Assembly: GCA_045631525.1 (NCBI GenBank)
Contig: JAZQUY010000004.1
Coordinates: forward strand, 1-34,107
DNA: 34,107 bases
Direction of reading: 5' to 3'
Source: SIG440 sp045631525
Lineage (GTDB): Bacteria > Bacillota > Clostridia > Monoglobales > Monoglobaceae
Shown here: one piece after another, positions 14,375 through 22,788 of the stretch
Layout of the letters: each line of letters starts with the position of its first letter
Position numbering within the stretch: position 1 is the first letter of the stretch
Notes under the pieces: model-generated
What the model saw: the letters and a program-made list of their open reading frames with translations, nothing else
What the model was told of the DNA's origin: nothing
Database searches by the model: none
Translations under genes and position numbers: made by a program

Positions 14375-15919
14375 ATGGGTATTAAAATTGGTATGTTGGT
14401 TGTTTTCTTTGCGGTGATGATTGCTGTGGGCCTTTATTGCAGAAAGCATTCAACGGATGTACGTGGGTTTGTTTTGGGTGGTCGTGCAGTTGGACCGTGG
14501 CTTACGGCTTTTGCTTACGGAACATCCTATTTTTCAGCTGTTATTTTTGTCGGATATGCCGGACAGTTTGGCTGGAAATTCGGTATTGCCTCAACCTGGA
14601 TTGGTATTGGTAATGCAGTGCTCGGCTCGCTCCTCGCGTGGATGGTTCTGGGCAGACGTACAAGGCTTATGACTCAGAAACTTGAAAGTGCCACAATGCC
14701 GGAATTTTTTGGCAAGAGATATGGCAGCTCATCGCTTAAGATTGCAGCATCTTTGATTGTTTTTGTGTTCATGATCCCATACACTGCATCTCTTTACAAC
14801 GGTCTTTCAAGACTTTTTGAAATGGCGTTCCCTGGTGTAAGTTATTCAGTGTGTGTGGTTGTTATGGCAATTCTTACAGGTATTTATGTTATTGCCGGCG
14901 GTTATATGGCTACCGCAATCAATGACTTTATTCAGGGAATTATTATGATTGTAGGTATTATTGAAGTTATTGCAGCGGTTCTCAGCCAGAATGGTGGCTT
15001 TGTTGAAGCACTCAACGGACTTGCAGCAGTTAGCGTTGAAGGAAGTGCCCCGGGTGCGTTTAATTCATTCTTTGGACCAGACCCTCTTGGACTTTTATTT
15101 GTAGTAATTCTTACATCACTTGGAACATGGGGACTTCCTCAGATGGTTCAAAAATTTTATGCAATCAAAAGTGAAAAAGACATAACCAAAGGCACAATAA
15201 TTTCAACTGTTTTTGCAATAATTGTTGCAGGCGGATGTTATTTCCTTGGTGGCTTTGGAAGACTCTTTACAGATAGACTTACATTTCTCGAAAATGGATC
15301 TATCGTGGGGGGATTTGACGCGATAGTTCCTACAATGCTTTCGGGACTTCCTGATATTTTGATTGCGGTTGTTATTGTTCTGGTGCTTTCAGCGTCAATG
15401 TCAACCCTGTCATCTCTTGTGCTTGCGTCAAGCTCGACACTTACCCTTGATTTCTTGAAAGGAAATATAATCAAGGATATGTCAGAAAAGAAACAAGTGT
15501 TCATTATGAGAATTTTCATAGTAGTGTTCATTGTAATCTCGGCATACATAGCAATCAACAAAGACAAACTCAGTGCTATTGCTGATATGATGGGGATTTC
15601 ATGGGGTGCTATGGCAGGTGCGTTCCTGGCTCCGTTTGTGTACGGCCTTTACTGGAAAAAGACCACAAAAGCGTCTGTTTGGGCAAGCTTCATATTTGGT
15701 GCAGGACTGATGATTCTCAATATGTTATTCAGGGGTTCTTTCCCAAGTATCCTGCAGTCACCTATCAACAGTGGTGTTGTTGCTATGCTTGGCGGACTTA
15801 TAATTGTTCCAATCGTCAGCCTTGTTACAAAAAAACCAGACAAAGCATTGACAGACGAAATGTTTACTTGTTATAATAAAGAGGTAGTGGTTTCTGCAAA
15901 GGAATCTTTGGGAAACTGA
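14375..15919 (+). CDS. Sodium:solute symporter (SSS family)
   Basis: A 514-aa membrane protein with about 13 predicted helices. The N-terminal helix is followed by RGFVLGGRAVGPWLTAFAYG, the region conserved in PutP/PanF-type sodium symporters, then FSAVIFVGYAG, and ATMPEFFGKRYGS before helix 4. VIAGGYMATAINDFIQG (middle) is the classic SSS signature. The family carries proline, pantothenate, mono-carboxylates and other small acids with sodium. As the first gene after the T-box and upstream of two CoA ligases and an oxoacid oxidoreductase, I infer that it imports a carboxylic acid or an amino acid used by those enzymes. The ATG at 14375 follows AAAGGGTG. A stem-loop lies in the 78-base gap to the next gene. 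Confidence 0.92.
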   Translation: MGIKIGMLVVFFAVMIAVGLYCRKHSTDVRGFVLGGRAVGPWLTAFAYGTSYFSAVIFVGYAGQFGWKFGIASTWIGIGNAVLGSLLAWMVLGRRTRLMTQKLESATMPEFFGKRYGSSSLKIAASLIVFVFMIPYTASLYNGLSRLFEMAFPGVSYSVCVVVMAILTGIYVIAGGYMATAINDFIQGIIMIVGIIEVIAAVLSQNGGFVEALNGLAAVSVEGSAPGAFNSFFGPDPLGLLFVVILTSLGTWGLPQMVQKFYAIKSEKDITKGTIISTVFAIIVAGGCYFLGGFGRLFTDRLTFLENGSIVGGFDAIVPTMLSGLPDILIAVVIVLVLSASMSTLSSLVLASSSTLTLDFLKGNIIKDMSEKKQVFIMRIFIVVFIVISAYIAINKDKLSAIADMMGISWGAMAGAFLAPFVYGLYWKKTTKASVWASFIFGAGLMILNMLFRGSFPSILQSPINSGVVAMLGGLIIVPIVSLVTKKPDKALTDEMFTCYNKEVVVSAKESLGN

Positions 15920-15939
15920 TACTTTGAGGAAATTACAGA

Positions 15940-15970
15940 AAAGGCTGTTTGAAAAATCAGACAGTCCTTT
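15940..15970 (+). other. Intra-operon stem-loop between symporter and ligase genes
   Basis: AAAGG-CTGTTTGA (15940-15952) pairs with TCAGACAG-T-CCTTT (15957-15970) over 13 bp with one bulge, around an AAAA loop. The following bases (CTGCCGTTTTAT) are only weakly T-rich, so it may be a partial terminator or an mRNA-stabilising or processing hairpin that lowers or separates expression of the downstream genes. Confidence 0.6.
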
Positions 15971-15997
15971 CTGCCGTTTTATAAAGGAGAAATAAAA

Positions 15998-17635
15998 ATG
16001 CCGATTACAGAAATTTTACAAAAAAATGCTGATTTTTATCCCAATGATGTAAGCCTTATTGAAATCAATCCGCAGATGGAAAATCAGTCCAGAATGACGT
16101 GGAGGGAGTATTCACTTATTGAGTCAAATCCAAACGAAGCCTATCGCAAGGAAATCACCTGGAGTGAATTCAACAAGCGTGCAAATCGCTTTGCAAACTT
16201 TTTGCTTACACGAGGCATAAAAAAGGGGGACAAGGTTGCAATCCTGCTGATGAACTGCATTGAGTGGCTGCCTGTGTACTTTGGTATTTTAAAGACAGGT
16301 GCTATGGCTGTGCCGCTTAATTATCGTTATGCAGCGGATGAAATAAAGTACTGTTTAGAGCTTGCAGATGCCGATGCAATAATTTTCGGTCCTGAATTTA
16401 CAGGACGTGTTGAGCAAATATGTCACAAAGTAAAAAGGACAAAGCTTTGGCTTTACTGCGGTGAGGATTGTCCCACATTTGCGGAAAGCTATGACAGTCT
16501 AGTTTCATATTGCTCCAGCAAAAGCCCCCAGATTAAGCTTACAGACGATGACGATGCGGCTATTTATTTTTCATCCGGAACAACCGGATTTCCAAAAGCG
16601 ATTATACATAAGCACCAAAGCCTTGTTCATGCTGCGATGACAGAACAAGACCATCATTCTCAGACAAAAGACGACGTGTTCCTTTGCATACCGCCCCTTT
16701 ATCATACCGGTGCAAAAATGCACTGGTTCGGAAGCTTTCTGGTTGGCGGCAAAGCGGTTATCCTTAAAGGAATTAAGCCTGAATGGATTCTCAAGGCTGT
16801 ATCCGAAGAAAAGTGTTCAATCGTATGGCTTCTTGTTCCCTGGGCTCAGGATATTCTCGATGCAATTGAGCGAGGAGACCTGAAACTTGAAGATTATGAG
16901 CTTTCACAGTGGCGGCTTATGCATATTGGTGCACAGCCTGTGCCACCCAGTCTCATCAAAAGATGGAAACAGGTGTTCCCGAATCATCAGTATGACACAA
17001 ACTATGGTCTTTCGGAATCAATAGGTCCCGGATGCGTTCACCTTGGTGTTGAAAATGAACACAAGGTTGGTGCAATCGGAAAAGCTGGATTTGGTTGGCA
17101 GACAAAGATTGTTGACGAAAACGGCAAAGAGGTCGATAAGGGTGACGTGGGAGAGCTTGCGGTTAAAGGTCCTGGCGTTATGACAGCATATTACAAGGAT
17201 GAAGATGCAACAAATGCAGTGCTTAAAGATGGGTGGCTTCACACTGGAGATATGGCGACTGAGGATGAAGATGGATTTATATTCCTTGTAGACAGGAAAA
17301 AGGACGTCATCATTTCAGGCGGTGAAAACCTTTATCCGGTGCAGATTGAAGACTATCTCAGAAAGTGTGACAAGATAAGTGACGTTGCGGTTATTGGCCT
17401 TCCCGACCCACGTCTTGGTGAGATTGCGGCGGCAATTATCCAGATAAAAGACGGCATGAGTGCGACGGAGGAAGAAATCAATGATTTTTGTCTTGACCTT
17501 CCAAGATACAAAAGACCTCGCAAGATTATTTTTGCGGATGTACCAAGAAACCCAACCGGCAAGATAGAAAAACCGAAGCTTAGACAGATTTACTGCGGTG
17601 ACAGTGTTGTTGCACAGCAGAACGAAATAAAATAA
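15998..17635 (+). CDS. AMP-forming acyl-CoA ligase
   Basis: A 545-aa adenylate-forming enzyme. The P-loop is FSSGTTGFPKA (191-201). PPLYHTGAKMHW, YGLSESIGPG, LHTGDMATEDEDGF, DRKKDVIISGGENLYP and the catalytic-lysine motif NPTGK (Lys522) follow in normal order. The N terminus has an extra stretch near residues 27-50 (TWREYSLIESNPNEAYRKEI) between the first strand and the usual TWSEFNKRAN helix. It should activate a carboxylate to CoA thioester in two steps through an acyl-adenylate. Substrate is unknown; its operon with iorAB and paaK suggests an aryl or branched-chain acid. AAAGGAGA precedes the ATG. It is distinct from both the XRE-cupin fusion and PaaK, so the window has three ligases of this superfamily. 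Confidence 0.9.
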   Translation: MPITEILQKNADFYPNDVSLIEINPQMENQSRMTWREYSLIESNPNEAYRKEITWSEFNKRANRFANFLLTRGIKKGDKVAILLMNCIEWLPVYFGILKTGAMAVPLNYRYAADEIKYCLELADADAIIFGPEFTGRVEQICHKVKRTKLWLYCGEDCPTFAESYDSLVSYCSSKSPQIKLTDDDDAAIYFSSGTTGFPKAIIHKHQSLVHAAMTEQDHHSQTKDDVFLCIPPLYHTGAKMHWFGSFLVGGKAVILKGIKPEWILKAVSEEKCSIVWLLVPWAQDILDAIERGDLKLEDYELSQWRLMHIGAQPVPPSLIKRWKQVFPNHQYDTNYGLSESIGPGCVHLGVENEHKVGAIGKAGFGWQTKIVDENGKEVDKGDVGELAVKGPGVMTAYYKDEDATNAVLKDGWLHTGDMATEDEDGFIFLVDRKKDVIISGGENLYPVQIEDYLRKCDKISDVAVIGLPDPRLGEIAAAIIQIKDGMSATEEEINDFCLDLPRYKRPRKIIFADVPRNPTGKIEKPKLRQIYCGDSVVAQQNEIK

Positions 17636-17661
17636 TATTCTTTGAAAGGACATACATATCA

Positions 17662-19398
17662 ATGAAAAAGTTGTTGATTGGAAATGCTGCGGTGGCCCGC
17701 GGTGCATATGAAGCAGGCGCAAATGTGGTTGCTTCGTATCCGGGAACTCCCAGTACTGAAATAACTGAAGAAATCGTAAAATTTGATGAAATATATGCAG
17801 AATGGTCACCCAATGAAAAGGTTGCAGCCGAGGTTGCAATCGGTGCATCCATTGCAGGTGCAAGGGCGATGAGCTGTATGAAGCACGTTGGCCTTAATGT
17901 TATGGCGGATCCTGTGTTTACGGTTAGCTATACAGGTGTAAACGGCGGACTGGTTTTCTGTGTGGCAGATGACCCCGGTATGCATTCTTCACAGAACGAA
18001 CAGGATTCAAGGCATTATGCAAAAGCATCAAAAATTATGATGCTTGAACCATCTGATTCTGCTGAATGTAAAGATTTCACAAAGCTTGCATTTGGGCTTT
18101 CAGAAAAGTTTGACACACCTGTGTTTTTGAGACTTTCAACAAGGGTTTCCCATTCACAGAGTCTTGTGGAGCTTGGTGAAAGGGAAGATGTCAAGGTAAA
18201 GGATTATGAAAAAAATCCTGCAAAATATGTTATGATGCCGGGCAATGCGATAAAACGTCACGTTGAGGTTGAAAAGCGTATTGAGGCACTTACTGAGTTT
18301 GCCGAAAACACAGAGCTTAATGCTGTTGAGAAGAATGGGGCGAAAATTGGTGTTATTACAGCGGGTATCGCTTATGCTTATGCAAAAGAGGCTCTTGGTG
18401 ATAAGGCTGACTTTTTGAAGCTTGGCATGGTTTATCCTATGCCGGAGAAAAAGATTATTGACTTTGCAAAAGACTATGACAAAGTGTATGTAATAGAAGA
18501 ACTTGACCCGGTGATTGAAGACCATTGCAAAGCTTTGGGGCTAAATGTGATTGGAAAGGAAGTTTTCACACTTCTTGGCGAATATACACCCACAATGATT
18601 AGAAAAGCTGTTTTGGGTGAGGGTGAAAAAGAGGTTGCAGAGATTGGCGAAGCTATCCCGGTAAGACCCCCTGTAATGTGCGCAGGTTGTCCCCACAGAG
18701 GAACTTTTTATGTTCTCAAAAAGCTTGGACTTGTGGTTTCAGGTGATATTGGTTGCTATACTCTTGGTGCAACACCGCCACTTCAGTCTGTTGACACAAC
18801 CATCTGTATGGGTGCATCAGTAAGTGCAGCTCACGGTATGGCAAAGGCGCAAGGGACAGAATTCAACAAAAAATTGGTTTCTGTAATTGGCGATTCAACA
18901 TTTATGCATTCAGGAATCACAGGACTTATTGATATTGTTTATAACAAAGGCAACAATACAGTGATTATCCTTGATAACTCAATAACGGGTATGACAGGTC
19001 ATCAGGAAAACCCAACAACCGGACGTACAATCCGCGGGGAAGCAACAAAGCAGGTTGACCTTGTGGCACTTTGCAAAGCGTGTGGCATTGACCACATAAC
19101 GGTTTGTGACCCTTTTGATATAAAGGCATTTGAAAAGGTGGTAAAAACAGAGGTAGAGAGAGAAGAACCCTCAGTAATCATCGCACAGCGTCCTTGTGCA
19201 CTTCTTAAAACTGTTAAATACAGTGGCGTATGCAAGATCACTGACAAATGCAAAAACTGCAAGATGTGTATGAAACTTGGATGTCCGGCGATTACCTTAA
19301 AAGATGATAAAGTTGTTATTGACTCAACTCAGTGTAATGGCTGTGGACTTTGCATAAACGTATGTCCTTTTGGGGCTATTGAAAAGGAGGAAAACTGA
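17662..19398 (+). CDS. iorA: Indolepyruvate:ferredoxin oxidoreductase, alpha subunit
   Basis: The 578-aa subunit contains a pyrimidine-binding half at the N terminus (SYPGTPSTEITE, GAIAGARAMSCMKHVGLN region) and a TPP-binding half with CAGCPHRG, GDIGCYTLG, VIGDSTFMHSG and LDNSITGMTGHQENP. The C terminus carries two [4Fe-4S] motifs, CKNCKMCMKLGCP and CNGCGLCINVCP. This is the complete archaeal/clostridial IorA layout. With IorB it interconverts an arylpyruvate (or related 2-oxoacid) plus CoA with the acyl-CoA, CO2 and reduced ferredoxin. GAAAGGA lies 11 bases before the ATG. iorB follows after one base. T-box control argues for reductive carboxylation in the biosynthetic direction, which is inference. 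Confidence 0.95.
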   Translation: MKKLLIGNAAVARGAYEAGANVVASYPGTPSTEITEEIVKFDEIYAEWSPNEKVAAEVAIGASIAGARAMSCMKHVGLNVMADPVFTVSYTGVNGGLVFCVADDPGMHSSQNEQDSRHYAKASKIMMLEPSDSAECKDFTKLAFGLSEKFDTPVFLRLSTRVSHSQSLVELGEREDVKVKDYEKNPAKYVMMPGNAIKRHVEVEKRIEALTEFAENTELNAVEKNGAKIGVITAGIAYAYAKEALGDKADFLKLGMVYPMPEKKIIDFAKDYDKVYVIEELDPVIEDHCKALGLNVIGKEVFTLLGEYTPTMIRKAVLGEGEKEVAEIGEAIPVRPPVMCAGCPHRGTFYVLKKLGLVVSGDIGCYTLGATPPLQSVDTTICMGASVSAAHGMAKAQGTEFNKKLVSVIGDSTFMHSGITGLIDIVYNKGNNTVIILDNSITGMTGHQENPTTGRTIRGEATKQVDLVALCKACGIDHITVCDPFDIKAFEKVVKTEVEREEPSVIIAQRPCALLKTVKYSGVCKITDKCKNCKMCMKLGCPAITLKDDKVVIDSTQCNGCGLCINVCPFGAIEKEEN

Positions 19399-19399
19399 T

Positions 19400-19966
19400 A
19401 TGACAAAAAACATAATGATTGTTGGTGTTGGTGGTCAGGGAACACTCCTTGCAAGCCGAGTACTCGGAAATACAGTTATCAATGAGGGTTACGACGTAAA
19501 AGTTTCCGAAGTCCACGGCATGAGTCAGCGTGGCGGAAGCGTTGTGACTTATGTAAAATATGGTGACAAGGTTTATTCACCCATTGTTGACAGAGGTGAG
19601 GCTGATATTATTCTTGCTTTTGAATTGCTTGAGGCGTACAGAGCACTCCCTTATCTCAAAAAAGGCGGAAAAATGATTGTGAATAATCAGCATATTGACC
19701 CGATGCCTGTTATTACAGGTGCGGCGCAATATCCTGAGGAGATTGCGGAAAAGCTTTCAAGAGCAGTTGATACAACGGTTGTTGATGCTCTTGCTGCTGC
19801 AAAGGAAGCGGGCAATATCAAGGCTGTTAATGTGGTGTTAATCGGCGTTATGGCAAAAATGACAGATATCCCTTATGAAAAGTGGATTGAAACAATCAAG
19901 ACAACTGTTCCGGAGAAATTTTTGGACGTAAATCTCAAGGCGTTTGAGATAGGATATAATCTTTAA
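19400..19966 (+). CDS. iorB: Indolepyruvate:ferredoxin oxidoreductase, beta subunit
   Basis: The 188-aa protein matches the small gamma-type domain of 2-oxoacid oxidoreductases: GVGGQGTLLASRVLG at the N terminus, then VSEVHGMSQRGGSVVTYVKYG, the conserved segment around the active-site interface. It forms the IorAB heterodimer or tetramer with the preceding subunit. The ATG at 19400 begins one base after the iorA stop and its AAAGGAGG lies inside the iorA 3' end, so translation is coupled. A longer out-of-register frame starting within iorA exists but would overlap the ferredoxin-like end and has no need to be used. Confidence 0.95.
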   Translation: MTKNIMIVGVGGQGTLLASRVLGNTVINEGYDVKVSEVHGMSQRGGSVVTYVKYGDKVYSPIVDRGEADIILAFELLEAYRALPYLKKGGKMIVNNQHIDPMPVITGAAQYPEEIAEKLSRAVDTTVVDALAAAKEAGNIKAVNVVLIGVMAKMTDIPYEKWIETIKTTVPEKFLDVNLKAFEIGYNL

Positions 19967-19984
19967 AAAAGAGGCGATTTAAAA

Positions 19985-21289
19985 ATGAAATACTGGCAGC
20001 AAGAATTTGAAACAATGCCACGTGAGCAGATTAGAAAAGACCAAAGCGAAAAGCTTAAGTGGCAGGTTGAGAGAATGTATGAAAAGGTTGAACTTTTTAG
20101 AAAAAGAATGGACGAAGCAGGTCTCAAGCCTGAAGATATAAAGGGTGTTGAGGACCTACACAAGTTACCGTTTTCATACAAGCAGGATTTGAGGGACTAC
20201 TATCCTTATGGACTTTTTGCTGTACCTATGAAGGATATAAGACGTGTCCATGCGTCATCGGGTACGACAGGCAAACAGATTGTTGTTGGATACACAGATC
20301 GCGACCTCGCGATGTGGGCGGACTGCTTTGCGAGAATGCTTATTGCAGTTGGTGCGGACGAAAACTCATTCGTTCATGTGGGCTATGGTCTTGGACTTTT
20401 CACAGGTGGATTTGGCGCACACGATGGTGCAGTGAGAATTGGTGCAACAGCAATCCCAATTTCGGCCGGAAACACCCAAAGACAGATTCAGACCATGATT
20501 GACTTTGGCTCAACAGTTCTTTGCTGTACCCCGTCTTATGCAATGTATCTTGGCGAAGTTATTGAAGAAATGGGGGTTAAGGACCAACTTAAGCTGAAAG
20601 CAGGTATCTTTGGTGCGGAACCCTGGACCGAGGAAATGCGTGCCCAGATTGAAGAAAAACTTGGGCTTAAAGCATATGATATTTATGGACTTTCGGAGAT
20701 TATGGGCCCGGGTGTTTCTTATGAATGTGAATATCAGTGTGGTATGCACGTTTGTGAAGATAATTTTATTCCTGAAATTATTGACCCTGATACAGGCGAG
20801 GTTCTCCCTGAGGGCGAATGGGGCGAGCTTGTGTTCACCACAATCACAAAAGAGGGCTTTCCGCTTATCAGATACAGAACACGTGATATTTGTTCGCTTA
20901 ATTATGAACCATGTAAGTGCGGCAGAACTCACGTTAGAATGAATAAGCCTCAGGGCAGAACGGACGATATGCTCATTATCCGTGGTGTAAACGTATTCCC
21001 GTCGCAGATTGAAGAAGTTCTCCTCAAAATTGGCGGAGATATTACACCGAACTATCAGATAATAGTTGACCGCGAGAATAATACCGATACATTCCAGGTT
21101 AATGTAGAAATGAGCGAAGAACTTTTCTCTGATGGAATTAGGGCAATCCAGAAGGTTGAAAAACAGATTTCCGACAGCCTCAGAAGCACTCTTGGAATTG
21201 GACCAAAGGTTAGTCTTGTTAACCCCAAATCCATAGAACGCAGCGAGGGTAAGGCGAAACGTGTTATTGACAAGCGTAAGCTTAAATAG
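19985..21289 (+). CDS. paaK: Phenylacetate-CoA ligase family protein
   Basis: This 434-aa enzyme has the PaaK layout: an N-terminal helical segment (REQIRKDQSEKLKWQVERMY), LPFSYKQDLRDYYPYG, the P-loop HASSGTTGKQIV, DIYGLSEIMGPG, and RTDDMLIIRGVNVFPSQIEE near the start of the C-terminal subdomain. KAKRVIDKR close to the end supplies the catalytic-lysine region. It activates phenylacetate or a related aryl acid to its CoA ester with ATP to AMP. Clusters of paaK with iorAB and an ACT protein recur in anaerobes that lack aerobic phenylacetate degradation. The gap to iorB is 18 bases. Aryl-acid substrate is likely but not proven. Confidence 0.9.
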   Translation: MKYWQQEFETMPREQIRKDQSEKLKWQVERMYEKVELFRKRMDEAGLKPEDIKGVEDLHKLPFSYKQDLRDYYPYGLFAVPMKDIRRVHASSGTTGKQIVVGYTDRDLAMWADCFARMLIAVGADENSFVHVGYGLGLFTGGFGAHDGAVRIGATAIPISAGNTQRQIQTMIDFGSTVLCCTPSYAMYLGEVIEEMGVKDQLKLKAGIFGAEPWTEEMRAQIEEKLGLKAYDIYGLSEIMGPGVSYECEYQCGMHVCEDNFIPEIIDPDTGEVLPEGEWGELVFTTITKEGFPLIRYRTRDICSLNYEPCKCGRTHVRMNKPQGRTDDMLIIRGVNVFPSQIEEVLLKIGGDITPNYQIIVDRENNTDTFQVNVEMSEELFSDGIRAIQKVEKQISDSLRSTLGIGPKVSLVNPKSIERSEGKAKRVIDKRKLK

Positions 21290-21306
21290 TTGAAAGGAGA
21301 AATTTT

Positions 21307-21729
21307 ATGTTTATAAAACAGCTTTCTATCTTTGTTGAAAATAAAGTTGGCAGACTGCAGAGCATTATAAATGCTCTTGGAGAAAATGACATAAATATCA
21401 GCGCTCTTTCCATCGCTGATACTACTGATTTTGGTATTCTTCGTATTATAGTTGATAACCCTGACAAAGCAAAGCTTGTGCTCAAAGGTCTCGGCGTTAT
21501 TTCAAAAACAACAGATGTTGTTGCGGTATACATCGACGACCGCAGCGGTGGACTTGCAGCTGTTCTCAATCTGGTATCTGATGCAGGAATTGGAATTGAA
21601 TATATGTATGCATTCCTTGGCAGAACCGAGGGCAAGGCTCTTATGGTTTTGAAAGCCGATGATGAGGTTAAACTTGAAAAAGTTCTGACAGAAAACGGCA
21701 TTGAGCTTGCAAAACCTGAAGAAATTTAA
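21307..21729 (+). CDS. Tandem ACT-domain protein
   Basis: A 140-aa protein made of two ACT repeats, about residues 1-68 and 70-140, with no catalytic domain. The first begins IKQLSIFVENKVGRLQSI and the second VYIDDRSGGLAAVLNLV, each with the ACT beta-alpha-beta pattern and the Gly-Arg-Leu or Gly-Gly-Leu turn where ligands bind. ACT domains bind amino acids, so it may sense the aromatic or branched-chain amino acid that is the product or substrate of the operon and modulate PaaK or IorAB. It starts 17 bases after paaK, has a strong AAGGAG, and ends the operon at a strong terminator. Confidence 0.88.
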   Translation: MFIKQLSIFVENKVGRLQSIINALGENDINISALSIADTTDFGILRIIVDNPDKAKLVLKGLGVISKTTDVVAVYIDDRSGGLAAVLNLVSDAGIGIEYMYAFLGRTEGKALMVLKADDEVKLEKVLTENGIELAKPEEI

Positions 21730-21737
21730 ACAATAAA

Positions 21738-21775
21738 AAATCAGCTGCAAACACTTGCAGCTGATTTGGTTTTTT
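21738..21775. terminator. Bidirectional terminator between the T-box operon and the AraC gene
   Basis: A perfect 13-bp stem (21738-21750 / 21755-21767) with ACAC loop has a T tract on the plus side (21770-21775) and an A run on the left that acts as a T tract for the converging minus-strand gene. Confidence 0.9.
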
Positions 21776-21789
21776 ATCAAAGTGGTATA

Positions 21790-22662
21790 TTATAATATGC
21801 TTTTTAGATAAGCAGTGGGGGAAAGACCTACTGCTTTTTTGAATGATCTGGAAAAAGTGTGAATTGAGGAAAAACCAAGAATATCTGAGATTTGACTGAC
21901 AGAGTTGTTGGTTTCTCTCAAAAGCTTTTTTGCTTCCTTGACTTTCAAAGAGGAATAATAATCCATCGGACTCATAGCTGTGCTTTCACGGAAAATTTTG
22001 CACAGCTGTGTTTTTCCAAGGAGAAAGTGTTTGCATAGTTGTTCAAGAGAAATATTTGAATAAATGTTTGCTCTAAGGTGCTCACAAATAAGTTCTACCA
22101 ATGAATTGTTGGCTATATCACGTGAAGTCTTTCCGGCAAGCATGGTTTCACCCAGGGCACTTTCGTTCCGGATGAGATGGATAAGGAGCTCGGTAAAATA
22201 ACATCCAAGCAACTGAGAGGAACCAAAAACTCCGGGTAAAAAGTGAAGCGAATTTTTGTCTTCGTAGTCACTTGGTATTTCGCCAATGGCATTTTTTGCC
22301 TCTGCAAGAAAAAGGGAAAGGAGAGTGCGGGAGGTTTTATCCAGAGAAAATGTTTTATTTCTTAGGGAATGCATCATATTGCTGTCCACCGTAAAAGAAA
22401 CTACAAGAAGATTGCTTGCCACACAGTTGTCTGAGATATGGGCGTGCATCTCCATTGGCTCGTGAAAAATTGCCTGACCTTGATTTAATGTGCAGCCAAT
22501 ACCGTTGGTAATGGCATTTATGCTGCCACTGTCAACATAAACCATCTCCCAAAAATCGTGTTTTTCAGGGGCGTGGGAAAAATTTTTGCTGAATTCGAAA
22601 TAATAAATACTGTTAAAACCTTGAATTTCAAGGTCCTTTTTTATAGGCTGAAGTTTAAACAT
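21790..22662 (-). CDS. AraC-family transcriptional regulator
   Basis: A 290-aa protein with an N-terminal cupin-like sensor domain (KHDFWEMVYVDSGSI, GQAIFHEPMEMHAHI) and a C-terminal pair of helix-turn-helix motifs from about residue 190 (NISLEQLCKHFLLGKTQLCKIF and SVSQISDILGFSSIHTFSRSFKKAVG). I set the start at the ATG at 22662, which has GGAGGTG 5 bases upstream; an upstream in-frame ATG at 22716 has no such site. It is divergent from the PIG-L/PfkB/NagB-like genes and probably activates them on binding a sugar ligand in its cupin. AraC regulators of amino-sugar or beta-glucoside operons have this architecture. Confidence 0.92.
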   Translation of the reverse strand: MFKLQPIKKDLEIQGFNSIYYFEFSKNFSHAPEKHDFWEMVYVDSGSINAITNGIGCTLNQGQAIFHEPMEMHAHISDNCVASNLLVVSFTVDSNMMHSLRNKTFSLDKTSRTLLSLFLAEAKNAIGEIPSDYEDKNSLHFLPGVFGSSQLLGCYFTELLIHLIRNESALGETMLAGKTSRDIANNSLVELICEHLRANIYSNISLEQLCKHFLLGKTQLCKIFRESTAMSPMDYYSSLKVKEAKKLLRETNNSVSQISDILGFSSIHTFSRSFKKAVGLSPTAYLKSIL

Positions 22663-22680
22663 AAAACACCTCCGCGAACA

Positions 22681-22738
22681 AAATGCTAAAAAGTGTGGAA
22701 ATGCTGCTAAAGACATCCACTAGTTATTATTATATAAT
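22681..22738 (+). promoter_or_regulatory. Divergent control region: direct repeats and promoter of the PIG-L operon
   Basis: AAATGCT occurs twice in direct orientation at 22681-22687 and 22699-22705, each followed by TAAA-like sequence. AraC proteins commonly bind direct half-sites at this kind of spacing (18 bases here). Just downstream, TATAAT at 22733-22738 has a poor -35 (AAGACA 22710-22715, 17-base spacer), the sort of promoter that needs an activator. Confidence 0.4.
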
Positions 22739-22788
22739 AAAAATAGCGAAAAATCAAGAAAAACTATGTTTAGGAGGGAAAATTTAAA

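Noticed and set aside
19370..19400. An earlier iorB start inside iorA
   Set aside because: The ATG at 19400 has an ideal ribosome binding site one base after the iorA stop, and the upstream extension has no homology to IorB.
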